Notes: generated by a model from the letters alone, not told the origin. A DNA stretch of 64,000 nt from Gongronella butleri (GCA_025201375.1 JAIWZP010000046.1:62001-126000), one strand, 5' to 3'; numbered from the stretch's first letter, positions 46,772-58,320 are shown. Translations and numbers: made by a program.

Positions 46772-49700
46772 CTATGGGGCTGGAGGGGTAAAGTCGGTGG
46801 GATCTTGTTTGACGATGACCTGGCCCTGGTGTGTGAGGATGACGGAGCGTGCGAGGTGGTTGTTGCTGTTGCCGTTCATTTCTGGGATGTGCTGGCGAAT
46901 GACATCCGAATGATGCTGGTGCGCAGAGGCATAGACGCCAAGGCCAATGTTCATGTATTGGCCGAGCGGGCGCGGGGTGATCTGTGCAGCGGCAGGCGAC
47001 TCGATGTGCTGCTCCTCCTTGGTATAAAGTGGCTGGTGTTGTGGATGATGTTGGTGCTGTTGGTGTTGATGTTGTTGTTGGTGTTGCTGTTGTTGCTGCT
47101 GTTGTTGTTGCTGTTGATGGTGATGATCATGCTGGTGCTGATCCTGTGCAGTCCACAGGATGCCTGTATCTGAGGAGGCGGACGACGACGTGGACGTGGA
47201 CGTGGGCAACGCGTGGATGGGGGGATGATGCACGTGGTTGGCATGGTCATGATGATGCGAATTGGACGAAATGGACGATGACGACGGTGTGGACTCGTGT
47301 AATTGCTTGAACCACGTGGACAACGTGGCCGGGTCGTTGAGCTTTGCGTGGCTCATGAGGAGACCGCCGCCATTGAGCAAGTCATCGCCGGCGTGTTCGA
47401 CAATGGACCGTGATTTGTACAAAAGCGCGTCGAGACTCGAGGGTGCCATGCGTTCAAACCAAGTGGTGGGCTGGTGCAAAAAGGCGAGCGGGTCGTGCAG
47501 TTCCTCGGCCTGTTGTTGGTGAAGGTGCGTGGTCATGGTACCGTGCTGGTGGAAGAACGGATGCGTCGAACTATGTAACGACGCCGTCGTCGCAGGCGTG
47601 TCGGGTATATGGAAGCCGGAATGCGCCTGTTGGTGATGCAACGCATGCGACGAAGACGAAGACGAAGACGACGCGGCCGACGACGATGCTTCGGCAGACC
47701 CATTGATGTAAATGGATGGACTCTCGAGCAACGATGCGGCAGCCGCAGCCGCAGCAACAGCCGCCGCCTCGGCCGCCGCCGCAGATGAAGACGCGTCAGC
47801 GCGCTTCAATTCTTGATCCACACATTGAATGTACTTTGCAAGATCCGGCACCGCGAAATGACGCTGACGCGTGATTTTGAGCAAAACACGCGTCGTGCGC
47901 TGGAAACATTGACGCGCCCGGTCGGCGTTTGAATTCGCTTGCAGCAGCAGGTGTGCGCGTGACGCGACGATGGCGGCGGTGCCGACGAGGGCATTGGACA
48001 ATAACGCGACGTCCTTGTCGACAAGTGCGTCGACCAGCATGGTCAGATGCGTGGCGACGGTGGTGCATCGCGCGTGCAAAAGATGATCTGGCTGCAAAGC
48101 ATAAGGTGTGAGGACGCGTAGCTGGATCAAGAGGAAAACGAGGTGGATATGGCCGACCAACGACGTTGGTGCGTGCACAGGGTCATTAACGTTGGTAGGT
48201 GCGTGCCATTGGAGGTGTGGTGGCAACATGCGCAGCCATTGGAGCAATTCTTGATCTTTTTGGTAGTCGTCATCGTTGTTGTGGTTGTTGGTTTCCGAGT
48301 GACGCATGATCCGCTCGGCCAGTTGCATCAATTTGATATGCGCCACTTGCCATTCCATGTGTTCGTGGTCCTCGTTGGGCCAATGCAGCACGGGAATCTC
48401 CAAGGGGACATTGTCCAGCGTCAACATGGGCGGTGTGTCGCGCGCCACACACGTCAATTTGTCCAACACATAGCATGCCCATGCCACGCGCTTGCGCAGC
48501 TCCAATTGCGCGTAATCCACGTGAGCGCATCGCCGGAAAAGACCCAATTGGTGCGAAAATTGGATCGCCATGCCCACATACGCCTGTCCGCGCGTCGTTG
48601 CATACGGCGATTCGTAAAGGGCAACCAGGCACAAGGCGACCACCGTGCTGATATGTGCCTCGGCATCCACAAGCAATAATTTCGCCTGTCGCGCATACAA
48701 TTCGGCCTGATTGGCATCATCGTCCGCCAGCGCAGCGTGCGCAAACAGGGCAAGCAGCAAAACAGGCGAATGCGAAACCAGCGGCCCATGGTGGTCGAAT
48801 TGATCCATGAAATAGTCCTTTGGAAGAATAGGAAAAAGCGCGTATTTTTGTTCGTAATACACATCGATCCAATGGCGCTGCTGTGCCTTGGCAGGAAGAT
48901 TGAGCCCGGCGGCCGCCACCATCCCCATCGACTGGTTCGTCACCGTGCCACGCTTTTTCTTCTTTTTCGCCTCGTCATCGGTGCCCACGGATGTCTTGTT
49001 TTCATGCGTTGGCGTGTCGAATTGGTAAAATGGCTCCAACAATCGCTGCGCCTGTACATGCCACTTGCCACCGCGCAGCTCCTGCTGGCTCAGACGCTCG
49101 AGCCGTTGCTCCGTCGCATCCATCTGCTGGTGCCATTGTTTCTTCCATTGCTCTGCCGATGGAATCGATTGCGAAACACCGAGAATCAGCGCGTCTTGAG
49201 CTGTGGTGCGCTTGCCTTGGTGCGACGGCGCCTGTGATGGTGCCGATGGCTGCTGTGCCGCGGGTGGAGGAGCGGCAGGCGTCGACGCCTCGCTATTCCC
49301 CCCAGACGCCGCCGCTTCATTGATCGCCACATCTTCTTCATCCATTGTTCCGTCCAAAGAAAATGTACATGGCCGCTGGCGTGCTAATAATAGGAAAAAA
49401 AAAAAGGACGGGGTGAGATGAATTTGGGACATGGGGCTGGGAGGAGCGAGGGGGGAGCGAGCGCGCGGCACTTTTGCCAGGCTTTTTTTTTGGCCCAAAA
49501 AGAAGCTTTTCGTACCTTTGCACTACCAAAAAAAAAAAAGGAAGGGTAAGCGTGCGTCCCGCGGGAAGGAGGGACCTGTTCCTCGGATTTTTTTTTTTCG
49601 GTCCATGGTTTGTCATTGCCACAAAAAAAAAACGTACCTGCATACAGGGTTGCACGCCATCACACTAAATCAAATCGATAAAAAAAGCAACAAAATCGAT

Positions 49701-49944
49701 CAGTCCCGCGGAAATAAAACGGAGCGGGCCCAAAAAAATAAGGGTCGTCTGCAAGCTGTGGCTAGAAGCGGAGAGCCGCATAGCCCCCAATCCCTTTTTT
49801 ACAAGTTTTCTTTTTTTATACCTTGATCTTTTTGACACGGCACGCGTAGCACGCTTTGCCCACTTTGAACCGCTTCTGTCGGTGTTCTTTGGCATTGGTC
49901 GTCCCTGGGTCGTCACGCTTGCTGCTGCTGCTACTCGAGTCCAT
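46772..49944 (-). CDS. Zn2Cys6 fungal transcription factor
   Basis: Four exons (49822-49944, 49638-49664, 49516-49522, 46772-49383) encode 922 residues. The DNA-binding cluster is spread over all four: CYACRVKKIK / CDGVQPCMQ / CK / ARQRPC, giving C-x2-C-x6-C-x5-C-x2-C-x6-C. The third exon has only 7 nt yet supplies the fifth Cys. A basic stretch (KRFKVGK) precedes the cluster, and a linker with coiled-coil potential (ATEQRLERLSQQEL) follows. Residues about 190-440 form the fungal transcription-factor middle domain (WIDVYYEQKYALFPILPKDY, AYVGMAIQFSHQLGLFRRC, RKRVAWACYVLDKLTCVARD). The last 400 residues are Ser/Ala/Gln/His-rich with a Gln run and a His/Gln run, likely activation sequence. Target genes unknown; no co-regulated neighbour is evident. 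Confidence 0.9.
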
Positions 49945-50336
49945 GATGAAGGCCGTCGTTTATCGATGCGATAAATAAAAATCGTCAAAAAGTTTAAAAT
50001 ATACGAGTCTGTGGTGACTAAAAGGCACGTGAGGGCAGGTGTGTATATGTATATGAGCTGCAATTCAACACTATGTACAAGAGCGAGAAGAAAAAGGGCA
50101 GGGTATCACGCGGTGTATGCAGTCCCAGAGGATGAAAGCAAAGAAAAAAAAAGAAACAACAAGAAAAAGCAAAAAAAGGTGGTCGATTTCCCCCCGCCTT
50201 TTTCATACCAAATTTGAGGTGACACAAGGCTTTTTTACACACAAAATGAACCGTAAAAAAAAAGGGACCACATGAATGGGACACGATTGGACTTTAAGAT
50301 GAAAACAAAAAAAAAAAACAAAAAAAAAAAGAGCTA
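49945..50336. other. Intergenic, no feature seen
   Basis: About 390 A-rich bases between the Zn2Cys6 gene and the 3' end of the kelch gene, both minus strand. Nothing recognised. Confidence 0.5.
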
Positions 50337-52971
50337 TTACAAGGAACGTGATGATGCCATGGATGCCTCATCCTCATCGTCCTCATCATCACCATCATCA
50401 TTCTCTTCATTATCGTCGTCGTTGGTGTCGTCAATGACCGTGCACTGATCGGACGTGGAGATTTCATCGGCGTGCAGGACAAATTCTTGCCTGTCAAAGC
50501 CATTGTCGTCGTCTGCGAGCAGCACCGTCGTGGTGATATTCGGCAAAAGGTTCATTTCCGCGGTCAATGACACGGCCACGGTCGCCAGCGTCGTGGCCGC
50601 GCGTCGCACACCCCCGGCGCCCGCGCCATCGCGCCTACCGGGCTCATCTGGCTTACTGAGTGCCATGGTCGTTGTCGTGACGGACCGTTTGATCGCCGTG
50701 GCCGCAACAGAGGCCGCAGAGGCCGTGGTGGACATGGCAATGGGTGGTGCGGCCGATGGCAATGGCGGAAATGGCGATGGAAGCGATGAGTTGCCACGTT
50801 TTCCGGTATTTTTGAGGCTTGCTGGTGACAATGGCAACGACGATGACGTGGACGGGGTCCATGGATCGCCGCTCGTGCTGCTGATCGCCGTCTTTGTCGG
50901 CGACAGGCCCGCATCTATGGACAATTTGTGCCTGCGCGATCTTGGTGGCCGTGGGGAGTGCGATGGTAGCATAGGTTGCTGCGTTTGTGGTGGTAATGCC
51001 GAAGGATGGAATTGCGGCTGTGAATACGATGGCGATGGCGCGTCGTACAAATCGCGACGCGTCGGTGATGGTGGCGTCGTGGACGAAGCGGACGAAATCA
51101 TGTACGGATCCGACGGATGCCTCCGATGCGATGGCGAGCTGCGCACCGCGTCTTCCTGTTGTTGATGTCGTTGCTTCTGCTGATAATGCAGCAAATAGAG
51201 CGCAACAATGATCAGAACGAACACAACAAGCCCACCCGTCACCGCACCGGCCACAATCGCCACAGAAGGCGCGCCAGACATCACCACCGTCGGATTGCCA
51301 TCACCACGCGCACCAGAATACGACATGGACGGCATATAATACGACATCCAGCTCCATGTCGTAATGTCTAGCACCTCAATGTCCGACATGACCGTCAAAG
51401 ACGTCGAAACACCTAGGTTTTTTTTTTTCCATTAACATGGCCGTTTGAATCAACGCCTAATTCTCTCTCGATTTACCCGTGAATCCAAAGGCCACAATCA
51501 TGTTGGTGCCGATCAACGTGGCTAAAACAAGAGAAAAAAAGTGAGAAATGGGCTTTTTGTCAACATATGACCCGCTTTCAAGAAAAAAAAAAGGAGAGCG
51601 TACCTGTGTGCTAAAACTCGCGCCAAAGGGCAAAAAGAAAGTGTCAATGGCATGAATTCCATCAAGACGCTTGCAAAACCTTACATCGGCACGGCCCTGG
51701 ACAGCCGCATTAGTGTTTTTCACCGTCCATGTCCATGTTCGCGTGTCCAGCACCGCCACGTCATTAAATACATGATATCCGTCGTAGCCGCCATAGCTGC
51801 ACGCACCAAAAAAAAAAAAAAAAAAAACACGGTAAGCCAACTGGCGGCCAATTGGGCGTATTTCCCTTGGTTATTTTTCTTTCTTTTTTTTACGTGCATC
51901 AGAATAGAGACACCATCCGGCATGAGGACTTGGCTATGCGAGCTTCTATTGGCGGGCTTTTGCTCCTTGTCGAGATTGGCGCGCACCTGGGACCAGCCGT
52001 GCGACACAGTGTCAAAGAGCCAAATGTCGGCCATGGAGATTGCGTCGCCCGTAGACCCGTCAAACCCGCCCAGCAGTACAATAAAGTTGCCGCCCACGAG
52101 CGTCTGAGTGTGTGAGTACCGCAGCGGTGGCGCAATGATCGACGGCGACACAATCATCGACGAATTGGACGGGTAAATCGAGTCTAGCCGGTACATTGTC
52201 GATGGCAGCGTGCTGTTGGACGTGTGTAGCGGATTCGCACGCTTGCCACCCCAAAGCTTGTGTAGCATGGCAAGGAAGGCGAGGCAAACAAAAAAAATGG
52301 GGAAAAGGATGAGAAATCTCGTATTTTCTACTTTTTTTTGGATTTTTTTTTCATTTTTTGCGCTTTTACATAGGCGACGCCCGGCTGTGTTAGTGTGCAC
52401 GCTGCTCCCTGTCTATTGAGCTGATTGCCGCGCGGCAGAGTAACCGTATTCCAGCGGCCAAGGTTGCAATCGTACGTGTATGCAACCAAGACGTCGTCTG
52501 AGAGATCCATGTTACTGGTAACACCGCCGACAATGATGATATTGTCGCCCTTGAGCCCGCCCAAAAAGGCAGAGTGTGAGTAGACCATGGGACCGCCCAC
52601 ACTATTTTGGGGGCCAGACGATGCTTTCCAAGGAAGGTCGACAAGTCCAAACGGCATGTCGATCGGTAAGATGGCCAAATCAGAGATCCACAGCGGACTA
52701 TCCTTTGGTGCTCCCACCGCCGTGTCGCCACCATAGAAATAAAGACTTTTTTTTGTGCAAAAAAAAACAAAAATCAGTCCTGTTGTCCCCTCTTTTTGCG
52801 ATGGTTCATTGTTTTTGAATGTTTTTTTTTTTTTTTTTGCTTTTTTTTCTTTTACGAGTGGAGCGGATACCTATCGTTGACGAGGATGGCCGAGTGACCG
52901 AAGCGCCGAATTGCCTTGTAAGCATGGCATTCAATCCATAAAAAGCTGGGGAAAATAAGCAAGAGGATCAT
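50337..52971 (-). CDS. Kelch-repeat single-pass membrane protein
   Basis: About 693 residues from exons 52871-52971, 52370-52745, 51894-52256, 51685-51796, 51604-51610 (7 nt), 51477-51521 and 50337-51412. A signal peptide (MILLLIFPSFLWIECHA) is followed by a kelch propeller: RRFGHSAILVNDR, YSHSAFLGGLKGDNIIIVGG, RYSHTQTLVGGNFIVLLGGFDG, YGGYDGYHVFNDVAVLD, and GRADHTATLIGTNMIVAFG. The 7-nt exon supplies the HT of this last blade. After VMSDIEVLDITTW comes a transmembrane helix (VAIVAGAVTGGLVVFVLIIV), then a 270-residue Ser/Pro-rich cytoplasmic tail with an acidic C terminus. Fungal proteins of this layout act at the cell surface in polarity or wall sensing. Joining exons 3 and 4 with standard GT-AG ends leaves one base too many, so that border (51796/51894) is unsettled. 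Confidence 0.78.
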
Positions 52972-53515
52972 GTCGCGCTTTCAGGGCGTGAAAAAAGAAA
53001 AGCGGGAGAATGAGACTGCAACAGGCTCTTTGATGGAAAAAAAAAAAAATAGAGAGAAATCAAAGATGATTGTACTTTGTCCGTTGTCAAAAGGAATAAA
53101 AAAGAAAAAAAAATAAAAAAAAAAAAAAAGGCAATGAGTGCACCTTGCATGGCGAGCGGCCGAAAATAAAAAAAAGAGGGGGTTGGGGATCATGGATTGC
53201 ATTTCGACCGTGGTGCGTGACAATGCAAATTTAAGCTGGGGGGAAGTGGACAAAATCATGCAGCTTCGCGCCGGATCACAAAAAATGAATGACAGGCGGA
53301 CAAAATAAACAAAAAAAGGTGCACTGTGACACCAATTGACCATATTCGGCCCTGACGCTGGGGCGTCTGGGTTCGTTTTTTCGCATTTTTAGCTTGGCAT
53401 TGAGGATTTAGCTTGATTGTCTTTTTCATTTCATTAGCAATTGTGCTTGTTGCTCCTTTTTTTTTTTCAAAACACCTCTCTTTTTTTCCCTTTTGTCTTT
53501 TTATTTTTTTTGGCT
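52972..53515. other. Divergent promoter region
   Basis: 544 bases separating the kelch gene (-) from the glycosyltransferase-like gene (+). A-rich on the kelch side, T-rich on the other, consistent with the two pyrimidine-rich leaders. Confidence 0.5.
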
Positions 53516-54947
53516 ATGGCCACTCTTTTTGAGCGCTGGCGGCGGTATGGCGACTATTTCAGTACACTTTCGCTTCGATCGCGGCTGCTGTCGCTACTGC
53601 TCGTCGTAAATCTCGTCAGTGTACTTTTGTATTGCTCAACGGACCCGACATACTTTCCCGATACCATGGACGGCTTTTTGTTTGCGCAGAATGCGTCTCA
53701 TTTGCTGTCGTCGCATCAATTCGACTGCAGGGGATGCGAGCGGCCGCGCACCATCGATTACTCGGACGCGGAGCTGCTGCAGGCGTGCCTCGACCCAGGC
53801 ATCGTCCCCGAATACTACTTGTCCATTGTCATGGTCACGCGCAACGACGATCACGCCGGAAATCAGCGCCATCGTCTTCAAAATGCCATTGATAGCACCT
53901 ATTTAATGGCTGAACACACAAAAACACGCATGGAGCTGCTGCTCATCGAATGGAACCCCGAGTCGCACCGTCGGTCCCTGACTGACACTTATAGGTACCG
54001 CGCAATAAAAAAAAAGAAAAAAGAAAAGGAGGACTCATTGCTTGATGTATGATAGATTCCGCCGCTCGGCATTCTTGACATATCGCATCATCACGGTGCC
54101 CAATGCCATCCACGACCTCGTCCACCCAATTGAGCGCGCCGCCGTCTATGAATTCGAGGGCAAGAACCTCGGCATCCGGCACGCGCGTGGCGAATTCGTT
54201 TGTACGACCAATCAAGGTAAAAAAAAAAAACAAGGGGGGGGTGAGCGCACAATAGAAAAAGAGAGAGCCCCTGATCACCCATTTTTCTCGATCAATTTCA
54301 TCATCCAAAAAAAAAAAAAAAAAGATGATCTCTGGACACCCAATATGTACAATGCGATTGTGTCGCGGTCTTGGCGTAAAAACACGTTTTACGCGCAATT
54401 CCAAGATCCACATCTTGGCGTGCAACCTGCGGATGAGCGGCCGTCGACCATTGTCGACTTGCCCGTTTTCCCGACGGACGCGATGGTGGCGGGCGTGTGC
54501 CGGCAGCACGACCTGTATCCGTCGGGCGCGTTTAAAATGCCGCGCGCCGTCGCGCTCAACAGCACCAATTACGCGTCCATTGCGGCCGAGGCGAGCGATT
54601 TCACGCTCGCGCACCGCGACACGTGGCAGCGCACGCACGGCTACCGCGAGACTGGCGCGCGCGACTGGATGGACATGGAATTGCTGCTGACCGCTGCATG
54701 GACCCTCGATTTGCCCATTGTCCACGACCGCACGGTCACGTACACGTGCCACCAGCAACATCCCGTCGTCGGCACACACGACAACAATGAAAACGACAAA
54801 TCAAGCCAAGATGATGTCGATCTCGACGCCCTCCAGCGCGGATCGCGCAAACATCTCAACCACGACGAACGATGGGGGCTAAAGAAATCACATCTCGACG
54901 AGGGCCTACAATGCCGCGTGTTCCGCGGCGGCCTAGGCATCTCTTAG
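53516..54947 (+). CDS. Type II membrane protein with glycosyltransferase-like domain
   Basis: Three exons (53516-53994, 54056-54216, 54325-54947) give 420 residues. A short basic cytoplasmic segment leads to one hydrophobic anchor (LLSLLLVVNLVSVLLY, about 25-41), so the bulk should face the Golgi or ER lumen. The lumenal part begins with YLSIVMVTRNDDHAGNQRHR and MELLLIEWNPESHR, the first strands of a GT-A-like fold. GKNLGIRHARGEFVCTTNQD then ends in an acidic pair (QDD) that could bind metal, followed by WMDMELLLTAAW. I recall the same order of motifs in uncharacterised eukaryotic and bacterial proteins, but not a tested activity. The last intron ends in 18 A and AG with no T-tract. The C-terminal tail is charged and probably disordered. 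Confidence 0.7.
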
Positions 54948-54997
54948 CGTCTTTCTTACCTTCCCCATTCTTATTTCATTCATCCTTGCTTGTAAAT

Positions 54998-55003
54998 AAT
55001 AAA
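54998..55003 (+). terminator. Candidate poly(A) signal
   Basis: AATAAA 51 bases after the stop codon of the glycosyltransferase-like gene. Confidence 0.35.
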
Positions 55004-55202
55004 AAAAAACCTGGTTGTACATTTGTCATTCTTTATTCACAGAGGTCCAGGTTCTAATTCGCAGGACGAAAGAAGATGCGACACTAAAAAAAAAAAAAAA
55101 GGTACCGAAATGGAGCGGAGCATAGCGTGGTGAGAAAGAAAAAGAAGAAAAAAAAGGGAATCAATGGCGTGGAAAAAAAGGAGATGCAATGAGGATGGAA
55201 TG

Positions 55203-55821
55203 CTACAGGGCACGGTCAACATCGACGGGCTCGGGCGACGACGACGACCATGAGAACTTGGAGACCAGACCAGATCCATAGTAGAGAATAAAAAAGACGG
55301 CGACGGCAATCGTCACGTAAAAGCACAATTGTCGTTGGTGCCGCTTGGACACCATGCGGTTCATGCGGCCCAACGACGCGCGCAGCGTGTTGCCAAAGCC
55401 GGCAAAGACATTGTCCTACCGCACGCAGAGGAGAGAAGATAAAAGAATGAGAATCAGCCATTTGTCACGGTCCCAGGGTGCCACGTGCGCTTTGTGATCA
55501 CTTACAGAGTCATTCAAGAGCCGGTCTTGGTCATTGACGTCTTGGTGCATATCAATGGTTATCTATGAGGTCGCAAAATTACATCCCATGTGAATAAAAA
55601 TGCAAAAGAGTGGCAAATAAAAAGGGTCGTGTCGTTACATTTTTCAGTGCCGAGATCTTGGAGCCAAGCTCGTTCATCCTAACGTCATTCTGCTGCTCGT
55701 ACAAGAATCCGCCATCGTTCCTGTTGGACCCAGACGCTGTGCCAGCCCTACAACCATGAAAAACAAAACAATAATAATGAGTATGGTTATGGCGTTTTGA
55801 CGGAAAAAAAAGAGCATACAT
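55203..55821 (-). CDS. BET1: Bet1-like Qc-SNARE, start codon split by an intron
   Basis: Predicted 126 residues from exons 55820-55821 (coding part), 55639-55747, 55506-55562 and 55203-55415. The first coding exon holds only AT; the intron GTATGC...TTGTAG ends at 55748 and the next exon supplies G, giving MAGTASGSNRND. Without this splice the only in-frame start would add an unlikely Phe/His/Tyr-rich segment. Bet1 is the Qc-SNARE of ER-to-Golgi transport. The SNARE helix runs through NELGSKISALKN, DMHQDVNDQDRLLND and NVFAGFGNTLRASLGRM, with Gln at the expected zero layer (HQDVNDQ). A C-terminal anchor follows (LCFYVTIAVAVFFILYYG). Sft1 is a close alternative. The gene is divergent from the tRNA-binding protein, 144 bases away. 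Confidence 0.83.
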
Positions 55822-55965
55822 GGAGAAAAAGGCGACAAAAAAGAAAAAGTGGTAAGAATAAAAAGAGGGGCACGGAATCCCAGGCGGAAAATGCAGGGCC
55901 TTTTATATTCAGACACGGGCGGCATTTGAATCCATTCCTTTCTCTTTCTGTTTGCTCTTTTTGAC
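55822..55965. promoter_or_regulatory. Compact bidirectional promoter
   Basis: Only 144 bases separate the start codons of the Bet1-like gene (-) and the tRNA-binding protein gene (+). Both sides end in pyrimidine-rich leader on the coding strand; TATATT lies at 55903. Shared regulation is possible but not shown. Confidence 0.5.
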
Positions 55966-56727
55966 ATGTTTCGATCTTTGGCTCGTCTGCCCGCCGCCGT
56001 CGTGCGCCCTGTCACGACAACGCGCACTTACACGGCCCCTGCTACTGCTGTGCGCGCCGATGACTTGTTCCATCGCGTCCATTTAAAAGTGGGCACTATT
56101 ACAAACGTTGAGCCCCACCCACAAGCTGACCATTTGTATATTGAGACTTGTAAAAAAAAAAAAAAAAAAAAAGAAAAAAGAACATAAAGTGACACGGATG
56201 AGGGGCCGTGCGCAATCAACTCGCTCGAGACGCTCGCTCTGTATTCACCCTTTTCTCTCTTTTTTTCCCCAATTGACGAATTAGTGGATGTTGGCGAGTC
56301 AGAGCCGCGCACCATTGTCAGCGGTCTTGCCAAATTCATGCCGGCGTCGGACGTCCAGGGCAAGCAGGTCGTTGTCGTGGCCAACATGAAGCCCAGCAAG
56401 TTCCGCGGCGTGCTGTCGCAGGGGATGTTGCTGGCCGCATCGACAAAAGACGCCACACGCGTCGATTTGCTCACGGTTGCGCCTGGCAGCGCCAATGGCG
56501 ACCGCGTCACACTCGCACAACACGCGCAGGATGACGTTGACAACCGCGACGCGTCGCAAATGGTCGAGCCCGACACCGTGCTCAAACCAAAGCAAAAGGT
56601 GTTTGAACAGGTCGCGCCGCACCTCGTCACCGACAAGGACGGCATCGCCATGTACAAGGGCCACGCGCTAGTCACTCCACAGGGGCCCGTCCGCAGCACC
56701 AAGATCCCGGACGGTCAAATTTCGTAG
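55966..56727 (+). CDS. tRNA-binding OB-fold protein, Arc1/AIMP1 C-domain type, probably mitochondrial
   Basis: Two exons (55966-56149, 56285-56727) give 208 residues. The OB-fold of the Arc1p/EMAPII/MetRS-C family binds tRNA without base specificity. It starts with VHLKVGTITNVEPHPQADHLYIE, continues after the intron with LDVGESEPRTIVSGLAKFM, and includes VVVVANMKPSKFRGVLSQGMLLAAS and the C-terminal KVFEQVAPHLVT. The protein is only this domain plus a 30-residue leader (MFRSLARLPAAVVRPVTTTR) that is rich in Arg and lacks acidic residues, as in mitochondrial presequences. No synthetase or GST-like domain is attached. It may assist mitochondrial aminoacylation. Confidence 0.85.
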
Positions 56728-57881
56728 CCATGTTTTTTAAACCATAGATATCCTTGCTGTAGAAAAACGTCATACAATAAACTACTTTATATTGCGCGTT
56801 TACACCACCCAATTCCTCAATGGTTTTGTAGAATTTTTGTCGGCGTGAGAAAAAAAACGCATTTTGGTTTTCTCGCGTCGCCACAACGTGCCGAATTTCT
56901 GTTCTAGGTCTCGAACAGCGGACTGGCCGGGCAAGCCATCCACGTACTGTCATACTCAGCTCAAATGTCCTTGCAGGACGACAAATCACGGCTCAATGTG
57001 TAAATTGAGTCGGCTGTTTCGGCTGTCTGGGCGTGCTGAGAAGACTGGGAGGGCTGCTGGCTGCTGTCTGGGTTGACAAGGCTGAACTGATGGAGAGGCA
57101 TGAACATCTTGGAAAAGCGCGGATTGCTGTGTGGTGTTTTCAATGCCAGATTTTCGTATCTCAACCAATTGCTTGAAAAAAAACGGCGCTGTTTTTCTTC
57201 CGCAGCAACGGACGCTTGTCTTGATTCCTCTAATTGAGCCGCCATATCCTTCATCAGCGTGCCCAGGCCTTCAAACTCGCTTACAGTATTATCATCTTGT
57301 TTCCTAGGGCTTCCACGCCCTGGTTAAGCTGATTCGTGCGATGGTCCACGACTGCCGCCATTTCTGGCATGGCCCGCGCCAGGGCTCCATCCATTTCATA
57401 CCGGCGGGCCTCTATCTGTTGCGCTTACTGGTCCTCGCCAACGGTCGAGCTTCGAAATCCTTGAAGGCATCCGTCGATCCGTGTAAAAAAGCTCAGTGCT
57501 TTTCCACTCACGAAAAAATCAGGACATTGCTGTTTCAACAGCACAACATCCTACAAATTGCAAAGCAAATCGTTGAAATTTTAACATTCAATACTTTTCT
57601 TACGCTTTTTTTACGCAATTCGACGCGTTTTTCACGCAATTATTCGACGCGCTATTCTCAAATGAATGCGCCCCTTGCTTGGTTTTTAACTGCAAAAATA
57701 CCGTATCCTGCGAAGCTGCACAAGCATGTTCAGGAAATTTTCGCGTGCCATATTATCTTTTTCCATTCCATTGTTCATTTGTTCTTGTCTTGCTTGACTT
57801 TTGCAAGCCAGCAGTGCTCAACGTCTGGGAAAATTTGCTGCATCAATTCCTCTGCTGGTGGCTCCTCCATTGCGCGTGGTA

Positions 57882-57905
57882 TTACAGTACAACAGTTATA
57901 CAGTA
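57882..57905. repeat. Footprint cluster inside the dead recombinase
   Basis: About 24 bases composed of TACAGTA-like units interrupt a segment that otherwise reads GFF-IPRAM on the minus strand. The length is a multiple of three, so it adds eight codons without changing frame. Confidence 0.6.
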
Positions 57906-58292
57906 TAAAGAAGCCTTGCTCAAGAGGCACGTCGGCCAAACTCTTCATGGCCCTCTTGAGTACAGAGGACGTGTACAGTACTTGCCAATTACTGTAGCAC
58001 TACTGTAATTTGGGCGTCCAGCGGCCAATATCATAATTATCTTCTGGGTTCTGGCGCTCAACAATTGGAACATTGTCGTTTGCCATACTGTATTATTTTT
58101 TGTTGGCAGCACTGACGCGAAAAGCGATGAACGTGCATGCGTCACCTTGGTCGAGTTAGGTAATATTGGCGGCCTTGAGGGCCTCCTTGGTGCATACAGT
58201 ATATTTGTACGTCAAAGTGAGTAGCATACGAAATTGGCTTGTCATTTTGCTCATCGGGGCTCTTGGGAGAGAGCACCACACATTATTGATCG

Positions 58293-58320
58293 TACAGTAT
58301 ACAGTAAGTACAGTACTGTA
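58293..58320. repeat. Footprint array of four units
   Basis: TACAGTA, TACAGTA, AG, then TA-CAG-TA-CTG-TA. Lies at the 5' border of the readable recombinase remnant. Confidence 0.75.

Noticed and set aside
46951..47310. Open frames overlapping the His/Gln-rich part of the Zn2Cys6 gene
   Set aside because: By-products of CAG/CAC codon runs in the real minus-strand frame.
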